A DNA stretch of 7,970 bases from CAYTOJ01 sp964439415 (lineage in GTDB: Bacteria > Pseudomonadota > Alphaproteobacteria > Rickettsiales > CAZAGG01). Position 1 is the first letter of the stretch. Each line of letters opens with the position of its first letter. The stretch covers positions 1 through 7,970 of the forward strand of contig CAYTOJ010000089.1 in NCBI GenBank assembly GCA_964439415.1, in the 5' to 3' direction. This document shows positions 1 to 6,811 of this stretch, one piece after another. A program made the position numbers and the translations under genes. Under the pieces are notes generated by a model, which worked only from the letters and a program-made list of their open reading frames with translations, made no database searches and had not been told where the DNA came from.

Positions 1-270
1 CATATAGCGTTTCTATCGCAGGAGGTGAACTTCCTCTCCAGCGCCACCTTCGGGCTTATATCACTACGCCAGAACAGATTTTTCAAGATACTCTCAATTG
101 CATCACTGGTTCTTATGCCCCCTACTTTAATCGCCGGGGTGTTCGGAATGAATTTCACCCGGATGCCGGAACTGGCATGGCTGTACGGCTACCCATACGC
201 GCTGCTGCTTATGATAATTTCAGCATTAGCGCCATATCTATACTTTAAAAGAAAAGGCTGGTTTTCATGA
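1..270 (+). CDS. corA: CorA-family magnesium/divalent cation transporter, C-terminal part (5' end outside window)
   Basis: The reading frame is open from base 1, so only the last 89 residues are visible. They contain the CorA pore signature: the GMN motif at visible residues 49-51, followed by a short loop containing MPEL. A hydrophobic helix lies on each side (about residues 29-47 and 64-81), and the tail is basic (KRKGW). This is the two-helix membrane end of CorA, an inner-membrane homopentameric channel for Mg2+ (and Co2+/Ni2+). The residue before GMN is Phe where Tyr is usual. The GTG at 25 is an internal Val codon, not a start. The stop codon overlaps the next ORF in an ATGA arrangement, which suggests translational coupling. 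Substrate is inferred from the family only. Confidence 0.88.
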   Translation, partial: HIAFLSQEVNFLSSATFGLISLRQNRFFKILSIASLVLMPPTLIAGVFGMNFTRMPELAWLYGYPYALLLMIISALAPYLYFKRKGWFS

Positions 271-1265
271 AATGGTGTAGCCTGTTGAGTACTCTGGAGT
301 GGACGAATGTTGCCTGTCTCCCCCACCGTTTACGGGGGGGGATTAAGGGGGGGGAATGTGTTGGTACTCCCAGAAAAAAGATGCCCCCCCCTAGCCCCCC
401 CCGTAAACGGTGGGGGAAGCCGAAGCGCAGTTCCGATACTTTGAGAGTAACAAATTTTATTTTGTGCCATATAATTTTCATTTCTATACTGCTAACACTG
501 CAACCTGCTTATGCAGCCGTGCCATATTCACCATATATTGAAGATTATACCTGGCCGGAAGTGGCGGATTTACTGAAGAAGGGCGTTGACACCATTATAA
601 TTCCCACCGGGGGAATTGAACAGAACGGGCCGCATATATCACTGAACAAACATAACCTGATTGTGCGCTATACCTCTGGAAGGATTGCCAGCAAAGCAGG
701 CCACGCTTTAGCAGCCCCGGTTATCACCTATGTGCCGGAGGGAAGGATTAATCCGCCGGAAGGGCATATGCTTTTTCCGGGAACGGTATCGCTTACTGAT
801 AATACCTTCGCATCACTGCTGGAGGATATCACCAGCAGCTATAAGCAGCATGGATTTAAATACATCTGCTTCATTGGCGATCATGGGGGAAGTCAGAAAA
901 TGCAAAGCGAAGTGGCGGTAAGGCTCACAAAAGAGTGGCAAAAACATGGTATTAAAGTGCTGAACCTAAGTGATTATTATGATAACAACGGCTCGGAGAA
1001 TTGGGTAAAATCAGCAATACCTGAAGTAAAAAATCCATCAGCACATGCTGGCTTTATGGATGCGGCGGAAATTATGGCGATAGACAAATCAGCACTACGC
1101 CGTGATAAATTCAAAGCTTACAGCGAAGAAGATTTTGCTCTCACAGGCAGTAAGGGCGACCCTGGCAGGGCAAGCGTGGAGCATGGGCAGAAGCTGCTTG
1201 CATTCAAAATAAATGCGGCAGTAGCGCAGTTGGAGAAGGTGAGAGGTAACAAACAAAATCCATAA
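267..1265 (+). CDS. Creatininase-family amidohydrolase, probably exported; start uncertain
   Basis: Residues about 85-325 are a creatininase/MftE-type metal-dependent amidohydrolase domain: GGIEQNGPH at 115-123, GDHGGS at 204-209, HAG at 260-262 and GDPGRAS at 297-303. The real substrate is unknown; members act on creatinine, formamides or peptide-derived cofactors. Aligned to Pseudomonas creatininase from memory, metal ligand Glu34 is kept (E118), His36 is Asn (N120) and Asp45 is His (H129), while the GH histidine is present (H206). A hydrophobic stretch at 62-80 ending in AYA (81-83) looks like a signal peptide. With the ATG at 267, which overlaps the corA stop, that stretch is preceded by about 60 odd residues encoded largely by the palindromic repeat at 320-416. 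ATG 381 (basic leader) or TTG 441 (274-residue protein with a normal-looking signal peptide) could be the true start; none has a convincing Shine-Dalgarno sequence. The stop overlaps the downstream kinase ATG by 1 bp. Confidence 0.85.
   Translation: MKWCSLLSTLEWTNVACLPHRLRGGIKGGECVGTPRKKMPPPSPPRKRWGKPKRSSDTLRVTNFILCHIIFISILLTLQPAYAAVPYSPYIEDYTWPEVADLLKKGVDTIIIPTGGIEQNGPHISLNKHNLIVRYTSGRIASKAGHALAAPVITYVPEGRINPPEGHMLFPGTVSLTDNTFASLLEDITSSYKQHGFKYICFIGDHGGSQKMQSEVAVRLTKEWQKHGIKVLNLSDYYDNNGSENWVKSAIPEVKNPSAHAGFMDAAEIMAIDKSALRRDKFKAYSEEDFALTGSKGDPGRASVEHGQKLLAFKINAAVAQLEKVRGNKQNP
320..416. repeat. GC-rich palindromic repeat element inside the creatininase ORF
   Basis: Left arm 320-354 and right arm 384-416 are inverted copies. 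Each has the core CCCCCACCGTTTACGG, then a run of eight G, a short spacer (ATTAA in one arm, the CTA equivalent in the other), then a second run of eight G. Only the spacer differs. The 29-base loop is 355-383. Each core can also form a small hairpin of its own (CCG-TTTA-CGG). The + strand frame through the element has no stop and continues into the creatininase coding frame; the - strand also stays open across it. This resembles dispersed palindromic repeats that tolerate insertion into coding DNA, such as Rickettsia palindromic elements, but membership in a named family is not shown. The exact outer borders are unknown. Confidence 0.85.
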
Positions 1266-2569
1266 TGTTATTGCGTATAATAAAAAAAATTATTCCACGC
1301 GGCCTGTTCGCCCGTTCACTGCTTATAATTGTGCTGCCGGTGGCTATACTGCAAGCCATGATGGTGTATCTGTTTTATCAGCGCCATTGGGAGAGTGTCA
1401 CCAGGCGCATGGCGGAAAGTCTGGCGGGGGATCTGGCGGTTATGGCCGTGGAGATGGAAATGCCCGGCTCACTTGTCCGCAAGAAAGCATACTTAAAAAG
1501 CTATGAGACATATCTTGACATGCGGGCAAGTATTCTGCCCAAGCGGGCATTTGCAAAAAACACGAAACTGTCGGAGGAGTACAAATATTTCCTGAAAGCC
1601 CTGCAGGCTAAAATCGAACACCCCTTTTCAGTGAGCGAGGGGGAGGAATATTTTACCGTTCATATTGCGCTGAATAATTCCCTGCTGGCGGTGGAAGTGT
1701 CGCGCAAAAGGCTCACCAGCCCCACCACATATATATTTGTATTATGGATGATCAGCGGCTCAATAGTGGTGATGACGGTTGCCGTTTTATTCCTGAAAAA
1801 CCAGATACGCCCGATTGTAAACCTTGCCGAGTTCTCCGAAAAGTTTGGCCGTGGTCTTGATATGCCTAAGTTCAAGCCCACAGGTGCTAAGGAAGTTCGT
1901 AAAGCCGCAGTTGCGTTTCTGGTTATGAGCAAGCGCATACGCAGGCAAATCAGCCAGCGCACGGAGATGCTGGCGGCAATATCTCACGACCTGCGCTCAC
2001 CGATTACCCGCATGAAGCTCCAGCTTGCCATGCTGCCGGAGGGCAGGGAAACGCAGTACCTGAGTGAGGATGTAACGCAGATGGAAAAAATGGTGGAGAG
2101 TTACCTGCGCTTTGCCAAAGGCGAAGGCGCGGAAGATGTTGCGGCAATCAGCCTTACCGATTTAACGCAGGAAATTGAGAGCAACTTTACCAGGCAGAAC
2201 CGGAAGCTTTTTATCAGTGCTGTGCCGGATATTGTGTTTGAGGGCAGGAGAGGGGAGCTACTGAGGGCATTATCCAACCTCATCGAAAACGCCTTTTTCT
2301 ACGGCAGTAAGGTCAGGCTTCTATTTGATGCTGATGAGACTCACCTCCATGCAGCGGTGGAGGATGACGGCCCCGGCATCCCCGAAGATAAGCAGAAAGA
2401 AGTATTCGGGGCTTTCTACCGCCTGGATAAAGCCAGAACCCCAAACAATGGCGGGGTAGGTCTGGGCTTAACCATAGCGCGGGATATAATTCTGGCGCAC
2501 GGCGGAAATATCAGACTAAGCCGCGCTAAAATCGGCGGCCTCAGGGTGGAAGTGAAACTGCCCGTGTAG
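1265..2569 (+). CDS. EnvZ-like membrane sensor histidine kinase
   Basis: 434 residues. Order: transmembrane helix 1 (about 17-38), a periplasmic sensor region of roughly 115 residues, transmembrane helix 2 (about 153-177), HAMP linker (about 178-230), HisKA dimerisation domain with the H-box ISHDLRSPITRMK and phospho-acceptor H241, then the HATPase_c domain. The ATPase shows the N-box NLIENA (338-343), G1 box DDGPGI (367-372), F-box FGAFYRL (381-387) and G2 box GVGLGL (397-402). All catalytic boxes are intact. The H-box and the preceding RIRRQISQRTEMLAAIS stretch are typical of alphaproteobacterial EnvZ/OmpR-type kinases. The start ATG overlaps the creatininase stop (TAATG). No response regulator gene is adjacent; downstream is a convergent gene 10 bp away. 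The cognate regulator and signal are therefore unknown, and the name envZ is not assigned. Confidence 0.95.
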   Translation: MLLRIIKKIIPRGLFARSLLIIVLPVAILQAMMVYLFYQRHWESVTRRMAESLAGDLAVMAVEMEMPGSLVRKKAYLKSYETYLDMRASILPKRAFAKNTKLSEEYKYFLKALQAKIEHPFSVSEGEEYFTVHIALNNSLLAVEVSRKRLTSPTTYIFVLWMISGSIVVMTVAVLFLKNQIRPIVNLAEFSEKFGRGLDMPKFKPTGAKEVRKAAVAFLVMSKRIRRQISQRTEMLAAISHDLRSPITRMKLQLAMLPEGRETQYLSEDVTQMEKMVESYLRFAKGEGAEDVAAISLTDLTQEIESNFTRQNRKLFISAVPDIVFEGRRGELLRALSNLIENAFFYGSKVRLLFDADETHLHAAVEDDGPGIPEDKQKEVFGAFYRLDKARTPNNGGVGLGLTIARDIILAHGGNIRLSRAKIGGLRVEVKLPV

Positions 2570-2579
2570 CGTGTAAAGG

Positions 2580-3008
2580 TTAAGATGAAATCATTTCCGA
2601 TAATTTATGCTGGAGGTACATGCAGTGGGGGAATATGAATACGTGTACACCAAGCCATGCAATAGACACAACCCGCGCAGGCCAACTGACTATGGGTAGT
2701 TTTCTGGTGATGCAGGCTCCCAGCAACACTATCAACGGATCTGTTATCATGCGATTGCCCCAGAATTCCACACCCTGAAACCAGTAGGTGACGGCTGGAG
2801 TGGCATATCCGGCTTCCAGGTAATGTTCCAGTGCTTCCCACAGATATGACAGGCATAAAACATAACTAAAAAAAAGGGGGCGCTGCCCGTGTGTGATATT
2901 TGACCTATGCAATAACGCCAGTACCAGTCCGCCTATGCTCATTCCGCTAATAAAATGCTCGAATGACCATACATCAAACCAGCTTACAGTTTTATCACCC
3001 CAGAGCAT
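2580..3008 (-). CDS. Small polytopic membrane protein of unknown function
   Basis: 142 residues with about four predicted membrane segments (near 15-34, 45-62, 88-101 and 109-127). Polar residues recur within or next to them: FEHFISG (16-22), WEALEHYLE (57-65), and NRMITDP (85-91) leading into a Gly-rich helix. The pattern H..G, WE..E, N....D on successive helices recalls the DUF2585/UPF0314 membrane proteins of alphaproteobacteria, but I cannot confirm homology and this protein is shorter than I expect for that family. It starts 15 bp after the metK stop on the same strand, so it is probably co-transcribed with metK. It converges on the sensor kinase gene with a 10-bp gap and no visible terminator. 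Function is not predictable. Confidence 0.8.
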   Translation of the reverse strand: MLWGDKTVSWFDVWSFEHFISGMSIGGLVLALLHRSNITHGQRPLFFSYVLCLSYLWEALEHYLEAGYATPAVTYWFQGVEFWGNRMITDPLIVLLGACITRKLPIVSWPARVVSIAWLGVHVFIFPHCMYLQHKLSEMISS

Positions 3009-3023
3009 TACGGTTTCTCAAAC

Positions 3024-4205
3024 CTAAGCTGTCAGGTGTTTGATTTCAGCCACCAGATCGGTTTTTTCCCAACTGAATGCGCCGTTTGCCTCAGGCTCGC
3101 GGCCAAAATGCCCGTAAGACGCGGTTTTCTGATAAATTGCCTTGTTCAGCCCCAGATGCGTGCGGATACCACGGGGCGAGAGGTCAACAAGCTGTTGCAG
3201 GATTTCCTCCAGCTTTTCCTCAGCAACTCTGCCGGTTCCATGCGTGTTGACATACACGGCCAGAGGTTTTGCTACGCCTATGGCATAGGCTATCTGTATG
3301 GTGCAGCGGTTGGCAAGCCCTGCTGCAACGACATTTTTTGCCAGGTAACGTGCGGCATAGGCGGCTGACCTATCAACTTTTGTAGGGTCTTTCCCTGAGA
3401 ATGCACCGCCCCCGTGCGGCGCTGCACCGCCGTAGGTATCAACTATTATCTTGCGGCCTGTCAGGCCTGCATCACCATCTGGCCCACCGATGACAAACTG
3501 CCCGGTCGGGTTGACGAAAAAGCGTTCCTCCGGACACATCCAGCCTTTGGGGAGTGCTTGCAGCACAAACGGGCGGATAATCTCGCGCACTTTTTCCTGA
3601 TCCACGCCAGCTAAGTGTTGCGTTGAAACCAGAACAGTCGCGGCTTTAACCGGTTTGCCGTTTTCATAAAGAAGTGTAACCTGGCCTTTGGCATCAGGGC
3701 CCAGTTCAGGCACTTCGCCCCGGTGGCGCGCTTCAGAAATCAGGCGCAGAATTTTATGGGCATAATATATGGGTGCTGGCATTAAAATATCCGTCTCGTC
3801 ACAGGCGTAGCCAAACATTATGCCCTGGTCGCCCGCGCCTTCATCCTTATCTAAAGCAGCGTCCACGCCGACTGCGATATCGGCTGACTGGCTATGGAGA
3901 TAAACTTCCACCGCCAGCTTGCGCCAGTCGAAGCCTTCCTGCTCATAACCAATTTCGCGCACTACCTTGCGTACCAGCTCAACAATTTCTTCTTTTGCTA
4001 TGCTAGGCCCCCGCACTTCTCCGGCTATCATCACCCGGTTGGTGGTTGCCATGGTCTCGCAAGCCACGCGAGCGTATGGATCACGGCTTAAGTATAAATC
4101 CAGCACGGCATCAGAGATTTGGTCGCAGATCTTATCAGGATGCCCCTCAGAAACCGATTCAGAGGTAAAAACATGCCTGCGCAGATTTTGGGGATATGTA
4201 TTCAC
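3024..4205 (-). CDS. metK: S-adenosylmethionine synthetase (methionine adenosyltransferase)
   Basis: 393 residues, full family length. It makes S-adenosylmethionine from ATP and methionine in the cytoplasm. Diagnostic motifs are present: SESVSEGHPDK (15-25) for ATP binding, GAGDQGIMFGYACDE (123-137), and the glycine-rich loop GGGAFSGKDPTKVDRS (265-280). Start: the codon at 4205 is GTG, with an in-frame TAA directly before it (4206-4208) and no later start before the conserved N-terminus, so GTG is well supported. No strong Shine-Dalgarno sequence is visible; instead a potential hairpin ends 7 bases upstream. Upstream on the same strand are a 163-bp palindromic element and rlmE, whose product uses the S-adenosylmethionine made here; downstream is the small membrane protein gene. 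Confidence 0.98.
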   Translation of the reverse strand: MNTYPQNLRRHVFTSESVSEGHPDKICDQISDAVLDLYLSRDPYARVACETMATTNRVMIAGEVRGPSIAKEEIVELVRKVVREIGYEQEGFDWRKLAVEVYLHSQSADIAVGVDAALDKDEGAGDQGIMFGYACDETDILMPAPIYYAHKILRLISEARHRGEVPELGPDAKGQVTLLYENGKPVKAATVLVSTQHLAGVDQEKVREIIRPFVLQALPKGWMCPEERFFVNPTGQFVIGGPDGDAGLTGRKIIVDTYGGAAPHGGGAFSGKDPTKVDRSAAYAARYLAKNVVAAGLANRCTIQIAYAIGVAKPLAVYVNTHGTGRVAEEKLEEILQQLVDLSPRGIRTHLGLNKAIYQKTASYGHFGREPEANGAFSWEKTDLVAEIKHLTA

Positions 4206-4212
4206 TTAAAAT

Positions 4213-4245
4213 GCCCGAATTTCACCAGTTGATAAAACTTCAGGC
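4213..4245 (-). promoter_or_regulatory. Potential hairpin in the metK leader
   Basis: On the - strand GCCTGAA (4245-4239) can pair with TTCGGGC (4219-4213): seven pairs, one a G-U wobble, with a 19-base loop. The 3' arm ends 7 bases before the GTG start and covers where a ribosome binding site would sit, so it could modulate metK translation. It does not resemble the SAM-responsive riboswitch consensus sequences I can recall. The pairing is visible in the sequence; the function is inference. Confidence 0.3.
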
Positions 4246-4250
4246 GAACA

Positions 4251-4278
4251 AATATAGCACCTAGAGCCTGTTTATGAA
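4251..4278 (-). promoter_or_regulatory. Candidate metK promoter at the edge of the palindromic element
   Basis: On the - strand there is a -10-like TATATT (4256-4251) and a -35-like TTCATA (4278-4273) separated by 16 bp. The -35 hexamer lies inside the terminal repeat of the palindromic element and the -10 in the flanking DNA. A start near 4244 would begin the transcript just at the leader hairpin. This is a consensus match only (four of six bases at -35). Confidence 0.3.
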
Positions 4279-4425
4279 CTTTTATATACGGTCATTCTTG
4301 TCTATTTTGGCTGCAAATCCGACTATAATTTTCCAAATAGTCCCTGCTATGGGGAAAATTATACTCAAATTTTCGCTCAAAATATCCTAAAAACAACCGT
4401 ATATAAAAGTTCATAAACAGGCTCT
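4263..4425. mobile_element. MITE-like 163-bp long palindrome between rlmE and metK
   Basis: Arms 4263-4292 and 4396-4425 are perfect 30-bp inverted repeats beginning AGAGCCTGTTTATGAAC. Symmetry continues inward imperfectly: TATAATTTTCC (4324-4334) against GGAAAATTATA (4353-4363), then ATAG/CTAT around a central TCCCTG (4341-4346). The whole unit could fold as one long hairpin. It has no coding capacity. If the ends are taken as GAGCC...GGCTC, the flanking triplets are CTA and TTA, a near match to a 3-bp target duplication of the kind some IS5-group elements make. A non-autonomous MITE mobilised by a transposase encoded elsewhere is the most likely identity; a large intergenic repeat with an RNA role is the alternative. 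No transposase gene is in the window. Confidence 0.75.
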
Positions 4426-4566
4426 TAGCCGCAAAATAATAAGTGGCGGCAAGCACCGGAAATCCCACCCGATAGACCAGACTTATGCAGTAATGATTTT
4501 ACCTAGTCAAGGATTGCTTATTTATCCGACCCTTCAAACACCTGCAAACAAAAAACTGTATAACAC
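4426..4566. other. Spacer between rlmE stop and the palindromic element; possible - strand promoter
   Basis: No gene, tRNA or terminator with a T-run was recognised here. On the - strand TTGACT (4510-4505), a 17-bp spacer and CATAAG (4487-4482) form a possible sigma70-type promoter that could drive metK through the palindrome. GCCGC/GCGGC at 4428-4450 could form a weak five-pair hairpin. Both are low-confidence pattern matches. Confidence 0.3.
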
Positions 4567-5232
4567 TTACGTGAACAGCAGGTATACTTCCTTTGATTCG
4601 CTTCTGCTGCTGGCGGGTTTGATAACCTGGATTTTCTGGAAATTGTGCTGGGCGGCTCGCCGAATATCCGCTGCCTGGCCGCCGTTGAACAGCTTGCAGA
4701 GCATTACTCCGCCTGCCGTCAGGAAATGCTCCGCAAAGTATATGGCTTCTTCCACCAGCGCCAGACTTCGCAGGTGGTCAACATCCCGGTGGCCGGTGGT
4801 GTTGGGCGCCATGTCGGATATTATTACATCAGCTTTGCCAGCCAGACTTTCGGCTATTTTGTTCTGAATATCCGCTTCCAGAAAGTCGCCCTGAATGAAT
4901 TTAACCCCCTGAATGGGGCGCATATCCAGCAAATCAGCCGCTACAACTAAACCGCCACCATCAATGGATTTTACTTCGCGTGCGGCAACCTGGCTCCAGC
5001 CGCCGGGAGCCGCACCTAAATCCAGCACTTTTAAGCCTGGCCGCAGGATTTTATATTTCTCGTTAATTTCAATCAGTTTGAAAGCGGCGCGGCTGCGCAT
5101 ACCTTGATCCTTAGCCATCAGCACATAAGGATCATTCAATTGCCTCTCCAGCCAGCGACTGGAGGAGCCGCCGCGCTTCTCCCCCTTATGCAGTTTCCGT
5201 TTATTGAATCTGTATCCGCCAGTATTTACCAT
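4567..5232 (-). CDS. rlmE: 23S rRNA (uridine-2'-O-)-methyltransferase RlmE (FtsJ/RrmJ)
   Basis: 221 residues. RlmE 2'-O-methylates U2552 in the A-loop of 23S rRNA late in 50S assembly, using S-adenosylmethionine. The K-D-K-E catalytic tetrad is complete at K52, D140, K180 and E215; the last two intervals (40 and 35 residues) equal those of E. coli RrmJ (K38, D124, K164, E199). The SAM-binding motif DLGAAPGGW is at 71-79. The N-terminus is a basic tail (KRKLHKGEKR, 11-20), suited to RNA binding and longer than in E. coli. Start: ATG at 5232 was chosen because the ORF extended to 5454 would overlap trpE antisense and adds non-family sequence. It lies upstream of metK on the same strand, separated by the palindromic element, and is divergent from trpE. 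Confidence 0.96.
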   Translation of the reverse strand: MVNTGGYRFNKRKLHKGEKRGGSSSRWLERQLNDPYVLMAKDQGMRSRAAFKLIEINEKYKILRPGLKVLDLGAAPGGWSQVAAREVKSIDGGGLVVAADLLDMRPIQGVKFIQGDFLEADIQNKIAESLAGKADVIISDMAPNTTGHRDVDHLRSLALVEEAIYFAEHFLTAGGVMLCKLFNGGQAADIRRAAQHNFQKIQVIKPASSRSESKEVYLLFT

Positions 5233-5277
5233 TCGATTAATATATATTTCTATCGTTTCAAAAATTGAAGCGGTATG

Positions 5278-5283
5278 AGTATA
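5278..5283 (-). promoter_or_regulatory. Candidate extended -10 of the rlmE promoter
   Basis: On the - strand TATACT preceded by TGC gives an extended -10 (TGCTATACT), 45 bp upstream of the rlmE ATG. No good -35 is visible, which an extended -10 can tolerate. It lies in the 91-bp divergent spacer 5233-5323, which must also hold the trpE promoter; I could not place the latter with confidence. Confidence 0.35.
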
Positions 5284-5323
5284 GCATAGCCCTAATCCAG
5301 ATAAAGTGTGAGAAATATAAAGA

Positions 5324-6799
5324 ATGCAGAAACGCACAGAGCAATCACCGGAAGGCAAATATAACACGGGCGTTCCGCAAATTATATGCCGGAAGCTGAT
5401 AGCTGATCTGGAGACTCCTGTTTCCACATTTCTCAAGTTGAATCTGGAAAACAAACCTGCCGTGCTGCTGGAGTCGGTACAGGGGGGGGAGAGCAGGGGG
5501 CGTTATTCCATCATCGCGCTGGATCCGGATATTATTTTTGAAGCAAATGGAACTGAAGTAACTATCACCAGGGGGAAAGACAGGAAGGTTATAGAGGATA
5601 ATCCGCTGGAAGTACTGCATGAACTGATCGAAGAAGTTTCATTTGAACTGCCGAAAAATCTACCCCCTATGGCATCCGGTCTGTTTGGCTATTTCGGCTT
5701 TGAAACTGTGGCATACATAGAAAAACTGCCGTGCAGAGCCGGTGCAGGGGAAATACCGGATATTGGCCTGATGCGGCCTTTAAGCGTGATAATTTTTGAT
5801 AGCGTGGCTGATGAGATCATGCTGCTGCGGCTTATTACTTACAGCCAGGAATTAAGCTACAGCCAGGCTCTGGCTGAGGCGGAGGGTGAACTTGATAACC
5901 TGGAGAATAAAATATCCCGTCAGCTTGTAGGCCATCGCGCCGCCTACAATGGTGCAAGGGGTGAAATAAACTATACCGCCAAGCAAGGCAGAAACCGTTA
6001 TATGAAACTGGTTGAGAAGGCCAAGGAGTATATTGTGGCGGGGGATATTTTCCAGGTTGTTCTGTCAGAGAGTTTTGAAGCTGATTTCTACCTGCCGCCA
6101 TTTTCGCTTTACCGTGCGCTCAGGCATTTGAATCCTTCGCCATTTCTGGTATATTTAAGCTTTGCTGACTTCCAGCTAGTGGCATCAAGCCCTGAAATCA
6201 TGGCACGTGTACGTGATAGCAAGCTTACCGTGCGCCCCATAGCCGGAACCAGAAAGCGTGGAGCTAGTGCGGAGGAGGATAAAAGCCAGGAGGAGGACTT
6301 GAAAGCGGACGAAAAAGAACTGGCGGAACACCTGATGCTGGTGGATCTGGGGCGCAATGATGCTGCAAGAGTCTGCAAACCTGGAACAGTCAAGGTAACT
6401 GAGATGATGAAGGTAGAGTATTATTCGCATGTTTTACATCTGGTTTCCAATGTTGAGGGTAGCATTTCTGATGGATGCACAGCGCTGGATGCGCTACTGG
6501 CGGCATTTCCGGCGGGTACACTCAGCGGTGCACCCAAAATACGGGCAATGGAGATAATATCAGAGCTGGAAGCTGATAACCGGGGCTTTTATGGCGGGTG
6601 CATGGGTTATATCGGCGCGGGTGGAGATATGGATACCTGCATAACTATCCGCACGGCACTGATTAAAAGAAACAAGCTTTTTACCAGGGCAGGGGCGGGA
6701 ATAGTCACTGATTCCATTGCGGCAAATGAATATGAAGAGTGTTTGAACAAGGCCGGTGCAATATTCCGCGCTGCCTTTGAAGCTGATAAGTTCCGCTAA
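5324..6799 (+). CDS. trpE: Anthranilate synthase component I (TrpE)
   Basis: 491 residues, normal length for a free-standing TrpE. It converts chorismate to anthranilate, the first step of tryptophan synthesis, with ammonia supplied by a glutamine amidotransferase partner (TrpG). The N-terminal domain has the tryptophan feedback-binding motif LLES (48-51) and RYSIIAL (60-66). The C-terminal chorismate-binding domain shows GRNDAARV (343-350), YYSHVLHLVSNVEG (366-379), FPAGTLSGAPKIRAMEI (395-411) and FYGGCMGYIG (422-431). The LLES motif and FPAGTLSGAPK favour TrpE over PabB. No amidotransferase domain is fused and no trpG follows: a convergent small gene lies downstream. No Trp-rich leader peptide or attenuator was seen in the 91-bp spacer before it. 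The Shine-Dalgarno sequence is weak. Confidence 0.97.
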   Translation: MQKRTEQSPEGKYNTGVPQIICRKLIADLETPVSTFLKLNLENKPAVLLESVQGGESRGRYSIIALDPDIIFEANGTEVTITRGKDRKVIEDNPLEVLHELIEEVSFELPKNLPPMASGLFGYFGFETVAYIEKLPCRAGAGEIPDIGLMRPLSVIIFDSVADEIMLLRLITYSQELSYSQALAEAEGELDNLENKISRQLVGHRAAYNGARGEINYTAKQGRNRYMKLVEKAKEYIVAGDIFQVVLSESFEADFYLPPFSLYRALRHLNPSPFLVYLSFADFQLVASSPEIMARVRDSKLTVRPIAGTRKRGASAEEDKSQEEDLKADEKELAEHLMLVDLGRNDAARVCKPGTVKVTEMMKVEYYSHVLHLVSNVEGSISDGCTALDALLAAFPAGTLSGAPKIRAMEIISELEADNRGFYGGCMGYIGAGGDMDTCITIRTALIKRNKLFTRAGAGIVTDSIAANEYEECLNKAGAIFRAAFEADKFR

Positions 6800-6811
6800 A
6801 TATACTGGAAT

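Noticed and set aside
290..447. Direct repeat TACTCTGGAG / TACTTTGAGAG flanking the palindrome as a target-site duplication
   Set aside because: The match is imperfect, differs in length, and is not next to the arms, so it may be chance.
245..481. - strand ORF across the palindromic repeat
   Set aside because: It exists because the palindrome lacks stops on both strands. It overlaps corA and creatininase antisense and has no family features.
1660..2283. - strand ORFs within the sensor kinase gene
   Set aside because: They are shadows of a gene with complete kinase motifs.
4206..4262. SAM-responsive riboswitch upstream of metK
   Set aside because: Only one simple stem is present; conserved riboswitch elements that I know were not found.
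4426..4566. tRNA or small RNA gene in the rlmE-metK spacer
   Set aside because: No cloverleaf, T-loop consensus or terminator was found.
4493..4950. + strand ORFs opposite rlmE
   Set aside because: They are antisense shadows of rlmE with no recognisable domain or ribosome binding site.
5275..5289. Mini-ORF (four codons) before trpE as a tryptophan leader peptide
   Set aside because: It encodes no tryptophan and no attenuator stems follow in the short spacer.
4567..5454. Longer 295-residue version of RlmE
   Set aside because: The extra 74 residues overlap trpE antisense, do not resemble RlmE, and would place the start inside trpE. ATG 5232 gives the normal basic N-terminus and leaves a divergent promoter region.
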